From NCBI RefSeq assembly GCF_947492455.1, contig NZ_CANLNB010000002.1:124001-188000 (forward strand): a stretch of 64,000 nt of DNA. The letters are read 5' to 3'. Shown in pieces: positions 16,683 through 24,516 of this stretch. The translations under genes were made by a program, and so were the position numbers. The first letter of the stretch is position 1; every line of letters starts with the position of its first letter. Source of the DNA: an uncultured Aliiroseovarius sp. (GTDB taxonomy: Bacteria; Pseudomonadota; Alphaproteobacteria; Rhodobacterales; Rhodobacteraceae). The notes beneath the pieces are model-generated. The model saw only the letters and a list, made by a program, of their open reading frames with translations, searched no databases and had not been told where the DNA came from.

Positions 16683-16708
16683 GCTTACCACTCACGTAGC
16701 TAAAAAGC

Positions 16709-16739
16709 GGGCGTTGCAGATAATGCGGCGCCCGTTTTG
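16709..16739 (+). terminator. Terminator after soxD
   Basis: CGGGCG (16709-16714) and CGCCCG (16730-16735) form an interrupted hairpin with an inner GCA/TGC pairing, followed by TTTT. It ends the soxBCD unit before the soxE promoter region. Confidence 0.65.
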
Positions 16740-16745
16740 TTATTG

Positions 16746-16756
16746 CGCAACATAAT
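16746..16756. promoter_or_regulatory. CGCAACATAAT motif upstream of soxE, second copy
   Basis: This 11-mer is identical to 10189-10199 upstream of soxX. It lies 70-80 bases before the soxE start in an AT-rich stretch. A shared activator or repressor site of two sox transcripts is a reasonable inference; a chance match of 11 bases is unlikely but possible. Confidence 0.4.
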
Positions 16757-16825
16757 TTCCGCTTATGCATGCATTTGTATATGATTATTATTGAGTGGAT
16801 GAGGCTTGCCGTTTAAAGTGTCCGC

Positions 16826-17536
16826 ATGAACTGGATTAGAAACGCTGCGACTGGGCTTGCGGTTGCGATATGCGCCTCAACGCCTTCTTTTTCCAATGAA
16901 ATCGGCAATGCCGAAGATGGTGAAAAACTCTGGAAAGAATGCAAGTCTTGCCATGCGGTTGGCGAAGGCGCCAAGAACCGTGTAGGGCCCCATCTGAATG
17001 GAATTTTCGGTCGTCGGGCAGGATCGGAAGAGGGGTTCAAATACTCCAACGGTCTGGCACGCATGGGCAAAGACGGCCTGATTTGGGAGTTCGATCTTCT
17101 GGATCGCTATATCGAAAACCCGAAGGCGTTCGCGTCCGATACACGCATGTCCTATCGCGGTTTGAAAGACGAACAAAAGCGGGCTGACCTGCTGGCTTTC
17201 TTGCGCCGTTACTCGGACAACCCGGGCGACATCCCGGAAGCTGCGCCCACCGTGGCGGGCACCGACCACGAAGTTGATCCGGCCATTTTGGCCATTCAGG
17301 GCGACCCGGAATATGGCGAATACCTGTCGTCTGAATGCACGTCGTGTCACCAGTTGACCGGCGATAACGACGGTATTCCGGGCATCATCGGCTGGCCTGC
17401 CGAGGATTTCGTGATCGCCATGCATGCTTACAAGGACAAGTTCCGCCCGCATCCAGTCATGCAGATGATGGCCGGGCGCTTGTCCAATGACGAGATTGCG
17501 GCTTTGGCAGCTTACTTTGAAGTTGTGGAGCCGTAA
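16826..17536 (+). CDS. soxE: SoxE, dihaem cytochrome c subunit of the SoxEF flavocytochrome
   Basis: A 236-residue secreted dihaem cytochrome (signal MNWIRNAATGLAVAICASTP). The first domain carries Cys39-Lys-Ser-Cys42-His43 and resembles SoxD domain 2 and class I cytochromes c (NGIFGRRAGSEEGFKYSNG). The second has Cys171-Thr-Ser-Cys174-His175 with the HPVMQMMAGRLS segment typical of flavocytochrome c haem subunits. It should accept electrons from SoxF. It starts its own transcript after the soxD terminator; the ribosome site is weak. soxF follows after 76 bases. Confidence 0.88.
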   Translation: MNWIRNAATGLAVAICASTPSFSNEIGNAEDGEKLWKECKSCHAVGEGAKNRVGPHLNGIFGRRAGSEEGFKYSNGLARMGKDGLIWEFDLLDRYIENPKAFASDTRMSYRGLKDEQKRADLLAFLRRYSDNPGDIPEAAPTVAGTDHEVDPAILAIQGDPEYGEYLSSECTSCHQLTGDNDGIPGIIGWPAEDFVIAMHAYKDKFRPHPVMQMMAGRLSNDEIAALAAYFEVVEP

Positions 17537-17612
17537 TGTGCTATAAATAGATTACACTCAATCTATGGCACGCGAAGGTAGTGCGCTTACACAGCCAAAC
17601 AGGGAGGAAAAT

Positions 17613-18887
17613 ATGAAGATTAACAGACGTTTGTTCATGGGCGGTGCGGCCGCCGGTGCAGCGGCGACAACGCTTACGGCGCCGATGGTGCATGCGGCAG
17701 GCCACGGCAAACCGAAGGTTGTTGTTGTTGGTGGCGGCGCAGGTGGTGCGACCGCGGCGCGCTACATCGCAAAGGACTCGAAGGGCGAAATCGAGGTCAC
17801 TTTGGTAGAACCCAGCCGCAGCTATTACACCTGCTTCTTCTCGAACCTGTATATGGCGGGCTTCCGCGAGCTGGGCTCGATCGCACATAGCTATGGCAAA
17901 CTGGCATCGGAATACGGCATCAACGTCGTGCATGACTGGGCCGTTGGCATCGACCGCGAGGCACGCACTGTGTCGCTGGCTGGTGGCGCCACGCTGAACT
18001 ATGACCGTTTGATCCTGTCGCCGGGCATCGACTTTGTTGATGGTGCCGTTGAAGGCTGGGATGTCACCCATCAGAATGCCATGCCGCATGCCTATAAGGC
18101 TGGTTCGCAGTCCGAACTTCTGAAAGCGCAGGTCGAGGCCATGCCGGAAGGCGGCACCTTCGCGATGGTGGCACCGCCCAACCCGTTCCGCTGCCCTCCT
18201 GGCCCGTATGAACGGATTTCGATGATCGCGAACATCCTGTCGAAGAAGAACCCGACGGCGAAAATCATCATCGCGGACCCGAAAGAGAAGTTCTCGAAGA
18301 TGGCGCTGTTCCAAGACGGTTGGTCGCGTCATTATGACGGCATGATCGACTGGATCGGCGGCGATTTCGGTGGCGGAAATGTGTCCGTAAACCCGCATGA
18401 CATGACGGTTACCATCGACGGTGAGGAGACCAAGGTAGACGTCTGTAACGTCATTCCGGCGATGAAAGCCGGTAAGATCTGTGACATGGCAGGCATCACC
18501 GAGGGCAACTGGGCACCGGTCAACCCGCACACGATGCAAAGCCGCGTGGACGAAAATATCCACGTTCTGGGCGATGCCTCGTCGCAGGGTGACATGCCGA
18601 AATCGGGCTTTGCCGCCAACAGCCAAGCGAAAGTGGCCGCGATGGCGGTGCGTTCGGCGCTGACCGGGTCGAAACTGTTCCCAGCCAAGTTCACCAACAC
18701 CTGCTGGTCGCTGATCAGTGATGAGGACGGCGTGAAAGTGGGCGCAAGCTATGAAGCCACGGACGAAAAGATCGCCAAGGTTGACGGCTTCATCAGCGCC
18801 GTGGGCGAAGACGCGGAACTGCGTCAGGCCACCTACGAGGAAAGCGTCGGCTGGTATGCCGGGATTACCTCGGACATGTTTGGCTGA
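17613..18887 (+). CDS. soxF: SoxF, flavoprotein subunit (sulfide dehydrogenase type)
   Basis: A 424-residue Tat-exported flavoprotein (MKINRRLFMGGAAAGAA) of the flavocytochrome c sulfide dehydrogenase family. The FAD fold begins VVVVGGGAGGATAARYI. Cys74 in RSYYTCFFSNLYMAG matches the cysteine that binds FAD covalently in the Allochromatium enzyme. Cys194 (NPFRCPPGPYE) and Cys364 (FTNTCWSLIS) match the redox-active disulfide that receives sulfide. SoxF enhances thiosulfate oxidation in Paracoccus, partly by reactivating SoxYZ. The start at 17613 follows GGGAGGAAAAT; the 17565 ATG adds 16 residues before the Tat motif and is rejected. Confidence 0.92.
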   Translation: MKINRRLFMGGAAAGAAATTLTAPMVHAAGHGKPKVVVVGGGAGGATAARYIAKDSKGEIEVTLVEPSRSYYTCFFSNLYMAGFRELGSIAHSYGKLASEYGINVVHDWAVGIDREARTVSLAGGATLNYDRLILSPGIDFVDGAVEGWDVTHQNAMPHAYKAGSQSELLKAQVEAMPEGGTFAMVAPPNPFRCPPGPYERISMIANILSKKNPTAKIIIADPKEKFSKMALFQDGWSRHYDGMIDWIGGDFGGGNVSVNPHDMTVTIDGEETKVDVCNVIPAMKAGKICDMAGITEGNWAPVNPHTMQSRVDENIHVLGDASSQGDMPKSGFAANSQAKVAAMAVRSALTGSKLFPAKFTNTCWSLISDEDGVKVGASYEATDEKIAKVDGFISAVGEDAELRQATYEESVGWYAGITSDMFG

Positions 18888-18898
18888 TTACCTTGCCA

Positions 18899-18918
18899 AT
18901 ATTCGCATGAGCGAATAT
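18899..18918. repeat. Perfect 8-bp inverted repeat just after soxF
   Basis: ATATTCGC / GCGAATAT with a 4-base loop begins 12 bases after the soxF stop. With the following GC-rich terminator it makes two tandem hairpins at the 3' end, which may stabilise the message. Confidence 0.5.
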
Positions 18919-18931
18919 GTTGAGATCAACG

Positions 18932-18961
18932 CGGGGTCCGGTTGTCCGGGCCCCGTTTTTG
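18932..18961 (+). terminator. Terminator after soxF
   Basis: CGGGGTCCGG / CCGGGCCCCG with loop TTGT, one G-T pair, followed by TTTTT. A typical intrinsic terminator that ends the soxEF unit. Confidence 0.85.
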
Positions 18962-19005
18962 TAAGGGGCTTCGCGCGAACGGCCCTCAATTTAGGAGGAA
19001 TACAC

Positions 19006-19467
19006 ATGCGCAAGATTCTTGGAACACTTCTGGTCGCCACTGCGGCCATTTCCGCCCCGGCTTTTGCGGACGGTCACGGTAAGCAGATGAGTGATCACGC
19101 CGTCACCTATGCGTTCAATGGCGACTTCGGTGATGCGACATTCGCGGTAGAGACCGCAATCGTGGGGCAGGGGCTGGTGATCGACTATGTCAGCCACACG
19201 GGTGATATGCTGGAGCGCACCAAGGGCGATGTGGGCTCGGACGTAACGATCTTTGAGGCTGCGGACATCTTCCTGTTCTGCTCGGCCAAAATCAGCCGCG
19301 AAGTGATGGAGGCTGACGCCGCCAACATCTCGTTCTGCCCCTACAGCATTTTTGTGACCGACACGAATGGCGAGGTGCGTGTTGGCTATCGTACCTATCC
19401 AGAAGGCGAAATGCAGAAAGTCCAAGCGCTTCTGGATGGAATCGTGCAGGAAGCAATCTCCGAGTAA
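19006..19467 (+). CDS. DUF302 periplasmic protein of the sox locus
   Basis: A 153-residue secreted protein (signal MRKILGTLLVATAAISAPAFA). The mature part matches the DUF302 pattern: FNGDFGDATFAVETAIVGQG, an ETAxFEAADIFLFCSA-like core (TIFEAADIFLFCSAKIS) and NISFCPYSIFVTD near the end. Two cysteines stand in the core. DUF302 genes often lie beside sox genes in roseobacters; the function is unknown, though sulfur or electron-carrier handling is likely from context. The ribosome site TTAGGAGGAA is very strong. It lies between two terminators and so forms its own unit. Confidence 0.85.
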   Translation: MRKILGTLLVATAAISAPAFADGHGKQMSDHAVTYAFNGDFGDATFAVETAIVGQGLVIDYVSHTGDMLERTKGDVGSDVTIFEAADIFLFCSAKISREVMEADAANISFCPYSIFVTDTNGEVRVGYRTYPEGEMQKVQALLDGIVQEAISE

Positions 19468-19491
19468 CGTCGATTTGGCTTGAAAACCAAG

Positions 19492-19524
19492 GCCCCGCGT
19501 GTCGCAATGACGCGTGGGGCTTTT
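19492..19524 (+). terminator. Terminator after the DUF302 gene
   Basis: A 12-bp stem with two wobble pairs (GCCCCGCGTGTC / GACGCGTGGGGC), loop GCAAT, then TTTT. Confidence 0.82.
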
Positions 19525-19549
19525 GCTTGACGCAAGGTCGAGAGAAAAA

Positions 19550-19569
19550 ACATTCAAAAAAGTGAATGT
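19550..19569. promoter_or_regulatory. Candidate SoxR/BigR-type operator upstream of pmpAB operon
   Basis: ACATTCA / TGAATGT is a perfect 7-bp inverted repeat with a 6-base spacer and contains ATTC-N8-GAAT (19552-19567), the same form as at 10204-10219 upstream of soxX. It is about 70 bases before the pmpA start, in an A-rich promoter-like stretch. In BigR systems the homologous YeeE-pair/hydrolase operon is the direct target, which supports this reading. Confidence 0.6.
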
Positions 19570-19637
19570 AACTCTTGTCCTGCCCGAATGAGCGCCCTAA
19601 GTTTAACACGCGAACAGAAATCCTGGTGAGGCATGAC

Positions 19638-20072
19638 ATGATCGAAACTGAATTCACACCGCTGGCAGCATCGCTCGGAGGCGCCTTGATTGGCTTGGCC
19701 TCGGTGCTTCTGATGTGGGTGCGCGGCAATGTTCTGGGGGCGACGGGCATTCTGACCGGTTTCATGCAACCCAGCAGCTCGGCCGACTGGGCGTGGCGTG
19801 CGGCCATCCTGGCGGGCATGGTCACCGGTCCGCTTGTCTACCTGTTCATCGCGGGGGAGTTTCCTGCAATCCAAGTGCCCGTCAGCAAGCTGTCCATGAT
19901 CATCGGCGGCGTCATTGTCGGGATCGGCGTGACTTACGGGTCGGGCTGTACCTCGGGTCACGGTGTCTGCGGCATGTCGCGCCTGTCTCCGCGCAGCTTC
20001 GTCGCCACGCTTAGCTTTATGGCCGGGATCACCCTGATGGTGTTCGTCACCCGCCACATCTTTGGCCTGTAA
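19638..20072 (+). CDS. PmpA-like YeeE/YedE-family membrane protein (first half)
   Basis: A 144-residue membrane protein with four to five helices, one half of a split YeeE/YedE transporter. The motif YGSGCTSGHGVCGMSRLSPR is the family signature with two cysteines in the conduction path. The next gene encodes the second half. In BigR-regulated operons of Xylella, Agrobacterium and others, such pairs stand beside a persulfide-handling hydrolase, as here. The likely cargo is a sulfur compound. The start at 19638 (MIETEFTPLAAS) is taken because the longer frame from 19575 begins with a polar stretch crossing the promoter. Confidence 0.85.
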   Translation: MIETEFTPLAASLGGALIGLASVLLMWVRGNVLGATGILTGFMQPSSSADWAWRAAILAGMVTGPLVYLFIAGEFPAIQVPVSKLSMIIGGVIVGIGVTYGSGCTSGHGVCGMSRLSPRSFVATLSFMAGITLMVFVTRHIFGL

Positions 20073-20084
20073 GGAGGGACCGAT

Positions 20085-20528
20085 ATGCACTTGGTAGTCA
20101 TCTATGCGATCGGCTTGATCTTCGGCCTTGGTATCTCGATCTCGGGCATGGCCAACCCGGCCAAAGTCCTGAACTTCTTCGACTTCGCAGGCATCTGGGA
20201 TCCCAGCCTGATCTTCGTGATGGGCGCGGCCATTCTGGTCACGGCGCCGGGCTATTTTCTGGTTCTGAAGCGCCCAAAGCCGGTTTTCGGCAATGGCTTT
20301 ACCCTGCCGGGCACCAAGCTGATTGATCGCCGTTTGATCGGTGGATCCTTCACCTTCGGTCTGGGCTGGGGGCTGGCTGGCTTCTGTCCCGGTGCCTCGC
20401 TTCCCGTGATCTCGACCGGCAATTCAGACGTTCTGATCTTCACCGCCTCATTCATCGTGGGCATCTTCATCGCCCGCTTCATGATCCAGCGCAGCGCTCA
20501 ACAGCGCGACGCCGCAACAGCAAGCTAA
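20085..20528 (+). CDS. PmpB-like YeeE/YedE-family membrane protein (second half)
   Basis: A 147-residue membrane protein with about four helices. It opens with IFGLGISISGMANPAKVLNF and ends with the family loop GWGLAGFCPGASLPV (one Cys) and a last helix. It pairs with the preceding gene, 12 bases upstream, to form one YeeE/YedE unit. Together they make a second, split permease of the same superfamily as the single-chain SoxT of this locus. The ribosome site AAGGAGG lies directly upstream. Confidence 0.85.
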   Translation: MHLVVIYAIGLIFGLGISISGMANPAKVLNFFDFAGIWDPSLIFVMGAAILVTAPGYFLVLKRPKPVFGNGFTLPGTKLIDRRLIGGSFTFGLGWGLAGFCPGASLPVISTGNSDVLIFTASFIVGIFIARFMIQRSAQQRDAATAS

Positions 20529-20567
20529 CTCCGGATCCCATTCCGGGCCCCAAGGAAAGGACATGTC

Positions 20568-21455
20568 ATGACTGACTATCCCGTAAACACTGACCTGATC
20601 CCCGAAGTGAAAGCCTTCTTCGAGCCGGATTCGAACACGATTTCCTATGTGGTCAAAGATCCGACCTCGGATGCCTGTGCGGTGATCGACAGCGTCATGG
20701 ACATCGATTACGCCGCCGGCCGGATTTCCTATGAGCACGCGGATGAGATCATCGACTATATCCAGTCCGAAGGTCTGAAGCTTGAATGGCTGATCGAAAC
20801 CCATGTCCACGCCGATCACCTGTCTGCTGCGCCCTATATCCAGCAAAAGCTGGGCGGCAAGATCGGCATCGGCAGCCAGATCACTGTTGTGCAGGACGTA
20901 TTCGGTAAGGTCTTCAATGAAGGCACCGAATTCCAGCGGGACGGCAGCCAGTTCGATGCGCTGTTCGAGGATGGCGACACCTACAAGATCGGCAATATGG
21001 ACGTGTTTGCCATGCATACGCCGGGCCACACGCCCGCCTGTATGGTGCATGTGATCGGGAATGCCGGATTTGTGGGCGACACGCTGTTCATGCCCGACGG
21101 CGGCTCGGCTCGTGCTGATTTCCCGGGCGGGGATGCGGGTGTTCTTTATGACTCGATCCAGAAGGTTCTGGCGCTGCCCGACGAAACCCGTCTATTCATG
21201 TGCCACGATTACGGCCCCAATGGCCGTGACATTCAGTGGGAGACCACCGTGGCTGATGAGAAAGAGCACAACATTCACGTTGGTGCCGGGAAGACTCGCG
21301 AAGAATTCGTGAAGTTCCGCACCGAGCGGGATGCGCAACTGGATATGCCGCGCCTGATCATTCCTTCGCTTCAGGTCAACATGCGTGCGGGCGAAATGCC
21401 CCCCGCAGATGAGGACGGAAAAACCTTCCTGAAGGTTCCCGTAAACGCGCTTTAA
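20568..21455 (+). CDS. MBL-fold hydrolase, persulfide dioxygenase-like (Blh MBL half)
   Basis: A 295-residue metallo-beta-lactamase-fold protein. The metal motif is His79-Val-His81-Ala-Asp83-His84, followed by MHTPGHTPACMVHVIGN and a MCHDYGPNGRD segment with the later His. The fold and motifs are of the ETHE1/glyoxalase II group, whose iron members oxidise glutathione persulfide to sulfite; BigR-linked hydrolases (Blh) belong here. Blh fuses this domain to a DUF442 domain; here DUF442 is the next gene. The operon with pmpAB argues for a sulfur-detoxifying role. It could instead be a glyoxalase II relative. Confidence 0.87.
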   Translation: MTDYPVNTDLIPEVKAFFEPDSNTISYVVKDPTSDACAVIDSVMDIDYAAGRISYEHADEIIDYIQSEGLKLEWLIETHVHADHLSAAPYIQQKLGGKIGIGSQITVVQDVFGKVFNEGTEFQRDGSQFDALFEDGDTYKIGNMDVFAMHTPGHTPACMVHVIGNAGFVGDTLFMPDGGSARADFPGGDAGVLYDSIQKVLALPDETRLFMCHDYGPNGRDIQWETTVADEKEHNIHVGAGKTREEFVKFRTERDAQLDMPRLIIPSLQVNMRAGEMPPADEDGKTFLKVPVNAL

Positions 21456-21464
21456 GAGGTTCAA

Positions 21465-21794
21465 ATGCAAACCAAGAAACTGGATGACGCCATCACGGTG
21501 GCCTATCAGATTGCGGTCGAGGATGTGCAAGCCATCCGCGATCAGGGGTTCACCGTCCTGATGTGCAACCGCCCGGATGGCGAGGATCCGGGGCAGCCGC
21601 TTTGGGAAGACGTGAAGTCTGCCGCCGAGGCAGTGGGCCTGAAGACTGCGTTCTTGCCGGTGGCCTCGCGCGACGATGCGATCGCCATGAAAGAGCCATT
21701 TAAGGCGGCAATGGACGCAGCGGACGGTCCGGTCTTTGCCTATTGCCGCACTGGCACACGGTGCGAAATTTTGTGGACGCTCGCAAACAGCTGA
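21465..21794 (+). CDS. DUF442/TIGR01244 phosphatase-fold sulfur transferase-like protein
   Basis: A 109-residue protein of the DUF442 (TIGR01244) family, a tyrosine-phosphatase fold. The CX5R loop is Cys94-Arg-Thr-Gly-Thr-Arg99 with a further Cys100; Cys34 is also present. In Blh proteins this domain is fused N-terminal to the MBL domain and has been linked to rhodanese-like sulfur transfer. Here it stands alone, 9 bases after the MBL gene and in the reverse order. It probably hands persulfide sulfur to the MBL enzyme; this is inference from family and context. Confidence 0.85.
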   Translation: MQTKKLDDAITVAYQIAVEDVQAIRDQGFTVLMCNRPDGEDPGQPLWEDVKSAAEAVGLKTAFLPVASRDDAIAMKEPFKAAMDAADGPVFAYCRTGTRCEILWTLANS

Positions 21795-21841
21795 TCCGGG
21801 GTGGCGCAAGCCAATCCCACTGAAATAAACGGAAATTTGCC

Positions 21842-23584
21842 ATGAATGCGATCAAGGCTATGGCGGCGCGCGGCGCTGCCCTGGGACAATTCGTGCCTGT
21901 GTTAGACTGGGGGCGCCGCTATGATCAGGGGGCGTTCTCGGCCGATTTGCTGGCGGCGGTGATCGTCACGATCATGCTGATCCCGCAGTCCTTGGCCTAT
22001 GCGCTTCTGGCCGGTCTTCCGGCCGAGATGGGGCTGTATGCCTCGATCCTGCCCTTGGTCGCCTATGCGATCTTCGGCACGTCGCGCGCCTTGGCCGTCG
22101 GGCCGGTCGCGGTGGTCAGCCTGATGACGGCGGCCGCCGTTGGAAACCTCGACCTGCCCAGCCAAGCCGACTATATCGCTGCGGCCATCACGCTGGCCTT
22201 CCTGTCGGGGCTGATCCTGCTTGTCATGGGCGTGTTCCGGTTGGGTTTTCTGGCGAACTTCCTAAGCCATCCAGTGATTGCTGGCTTCATCACGGCCTCG
22301 GGTTTACTGATCGCCACCAGTCAGTTGAAGCACATTCTGGGGATCGAAGCGCATGGCCATTCGCTGATCGACCTGTTCGGGTCGCTGTTCGTGCATTTGG
22401 GTCAGACCAATCTGATCACGCTGGTGATCGGCGCAGCCTCGGTCGCGTTCCTGTTCTGGGTCCGCAAAGGGTTGAAGCCGTTTCTGATGTCCTTGGGTCT
22501 TGGTAATCGTCTGGCAGATAGCTTGGCGAAAGCTGGCCCGGTGGCTGCAGTTGTCGCGACCACGCTGGTCAGCTGGGGCTTTGATCTGCAATCGAAAGGC
22601 GTCGCCATCGTGGGCGACGTTCCGCAAGGCCTGCCGCCTCTGACTTTACCCAGCTTTGACGCGGATCTATGGACCAGCCTGTTTGGCTCGGCGCTGCTGA
22701 TCTCGATCATCGGGTTCGTTGAATCGATTTCGGTTGCGCAGACGCTGGCGGCCAAGAAACGACAACGCATCGTTCCGGATCAAGAGCTCGTGGGTCTTGG
22801 TGCGTCGAACATCGCGGCGGCCATGTCTGGTGGCTATCCGGTGACCGGGGGCTTCGCCCGCTCGGTGGTGAACTTCGATGCCGGGGCTGAAACCCCTGCC
22901 GCCGGAGCGTTCACCGCCATCGGCATCCTTCTGGCCGCCATGTTCTTGACCCCACTTCTGTATTTCCTGCCCAAAGCCACGCTGGCCGCGACCATCATCG
23001 TGGCGGTGCTGGGGCTGGTGGATTTCCACATCCTGAAAGCCACTTGGCGCTATCACCGAGCGGATTTCACCGCGGTTCTGGCGACGATCCTGCTGACCTT
23101 GGCTTTCGGTGTCGAAATCGGTGTCTCTGCCGGCGTCGTCCTGTCGATCGTGCTCTATCTCTACAAAACCTCGCGCCCGCATATCGCCGAGGTCGGCCTG
23201 GTCCCAGGCACCCAGCATTTCCGCAACATCGACCGGCACAACGTGTTGACCCACCCGGAACTGGTGACCCTGCGGCTGGACGAAAACCTCTATTTCGCCA
23301 ATGCACGTTATATCGAGGATTACCTTCTGGCGCGCACCGGTCGCGGAGGCCTGAAACACGTGGTCCTGATGTGCTCGGCGGTGAACGAGATCGACCTGTC
23401 TGCGCTTGAAACGCTCGAGGAACTGGACCGGCAGCTCTCGGACAGCGGCATCACGCTCAGCCTGTCCGAAGTCAAAGGCCCCGTCATGGACCGCCTGCAG
23501 CGTACGGATTTTTTGGATCACCTGTCCGGTGATGTCTATCTGACGCAATACGCGGCGATGCGCGCGCTGGGACCGGTGACCTAA
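21842..23584 (+). CDS. SulP-family sulfate/anion transporter with STAS domain
   Basis: A 580-residue SLC26/SulP membrane protein. The membrane part (about 1-430) shows AAVIVTIMLIPQSLAYALLA and the SISVAQTLAAKKRQRIVPDQ segment after the core helices, with GYPVTGGFARSVVNFDAGA. The cytoplasmic STAS domain follows (about 455-570: VVLMCSAVNEIDLSALETL). SulP proteins move sulfate, bicarbonate or other anions. As the last gene of the pmpAB-MBL-DUF442 operon (gap 47 bases), it may handle sulfate or sulfite made by sulfur oxidation; direction is unknown. Confidence 0.88.
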   Translation: MNAIKAMAARGAALGQFVPVLDWGRRYDQGAFSADLLAAVIVTIMLIPQSLAYALLAGLPAEMGLYASILPLVAYAIFGTSRALAVGPVAVVSLMTAAAVGNLDLPSQADYIAAAITLAFLSGLILLVMGVFRLGFLANFLSHPVIAGFITASGLLIATSQLKHILGIEAHGHSLIDLFGSLFVHLGQTNLITLVIGAASVAFLFWVRKGLKPFLMSLGLGNRLADSLAKAGPVAAVVATTLVSWGFDLQSKGVAIVGDVPQGLPPLTLPSFDADLWTSLFGSALLISIIGFVESISVAQTLAAKKRQRIVPDQELVGLGASNIAAAMSGGYPVTGGFARSVVNFDAGAETPAAGAFTAIGILLAAMFLTPLLYFLPKATLAATIIVAVLGLVDFHILKATWRYHRADFTAVLATILLTLAFGVEIGVSAGVVLSIVLYLYKTSRPHIAEVGLVPGTQHFRNIDRHNVLTHPELVTLRLDENLYFANARYIEDYLLARTGRGGLKHVVLMCSAVNEIDLSALETLEELDRQLSDSGITLSLSEVKGPVMDRLQRTDFLDHLSGDVYLTQYAAMRALGPVT

Positions 23585-23680
23585 AGGCGACGCTGCGTCA
23601 TCTGGGGCAGGGTGGTCGGATTTATTGAACGCTTGTGCAATTCTTGCTAGGGCCGACCCAACAGTTACGGAGGGTTCCCC

Positions 23681-24448
23681 ATGCAGATTTCTGAGAACAC
23701 CGTTGTCACCGTCTCGGGCGGGGCATCTGGTCTGGGCGGCGCAGTCGCCGAGGCGTTCGCCGCCGCAGGTGCCAAAGTTGGCATTTTCGACCTGAATGAA
23801 GAGGCCGGACAGGCCATGGCCGAAAAGCTGGGCGGTGCGTTCGCGAAGGTCGACGTGTCAGATGCCGCATCGGTTGCCGAAGGCTTCAAAACCCTGCGTG
23901 CAGCGTTGGGGCAAGAGCGTGTGATGGTGAACTGCGCAGGCATCGCACCCGCCGCGAAAACCCAGTCGAAGGGCGAACCGCATGACGCAGGCCTCTATGC
24001 CAAGGTCATTGGTGTGAACATGATAGGCACCTTCAACTGTGCTTCTCAGGCGGCAGCGGGCATGGCGATGGCCGACCCCGTCACGGATGATGGCGAACGT
24101 GGCGTAATCGTCAACACCGCCTCGATCGCGGCGATGGACGGCCAGATTGGCCAGTTGGCCTATGCGTCCTCGAAGGGCGGCGTGGTGGGCATGACCCTGC
24201 CCATGGCACGTGACCTAATGCGCGACGGCATCCGCGTGATGGCCATCGCACCGGGCATCTTCAAAACGCCGATGGTCGCCGGTCTGCCGCAAGAGGTTCA
24301 GGACAGCCTTGGTGCTCAGGTCCCGTTCCCCTCGCGTCTTGGTGACCCGGCCGAGTTCGCCGGCATGGTGCGCCATATCGTCGAGAACTCGTTCCTGAAC
24401 GGCGAAGTGATCCGTCTGGACGGTGCCGTGCGCATGGCGCCGCGCTAA
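23681..24448 (+). CDS. SDR-family 3-hydroxyacyl-CoA dehydrogenase type 2-like enzyme
   Basis: A 255-residue short-chain dehydrogenase. The NAD-binding motif is GGASGLGGA (13-21) and the catalytic residues are Ser148, Tyr161 and Lys165 (LAYASSKGG). The sequence, including [20 protein letters not shown], is closest to bacterial homologs of HSD17B10, which oxidise short or branched 3-hydroxyacyl-CoA. The asparagine and overall length fit. It is monocistronic with GGAGG before the start. The true substrate cannot be given. Confidence 0.88.
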   Translation: MQISENTVVTVSGGASGLGGAVAEAFAAAGAKVGIFDLNEEAGQAMAEKLGGAFAKVDVSDAASVAEGFKTLRAALGQERVMVNCAGIAPAAKTQSKGEPHDAGLYAKVIGVNMIGTFNCASQAAAGMAMADPVTDDGERGVIVNTASIAAMDGQIGQLAYASSKGGVVGMTLPMARDLMRDGIRVMAIAPGIFKTPMVAGLPQEVQDSLGAQVPFPSRLGDPAEFAGMVRHIVENSFLNGEVIRLDGAVRMAPR

Positions 24449-24462
24449 ATCCAATTAGCCGG

Positions 24463-24478
24463 GGGCGGTCGACCGCCC
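24463..24478. repeat. Perfect 16-bp palindrome between SDR gene and dusA
   Basis: GGGCGGTC joined directly to GACCGCCC, 15 bases after the SDR stop and 39 before dusA. There is no T-run, so it is a weak terminator at best; it could be a protein site. Confidence 0.4.
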
Positions 24479-24516
24479 TCTGGCATCCCGCGCGCGGATC
24501 GCCTATGTAGCGCGCG

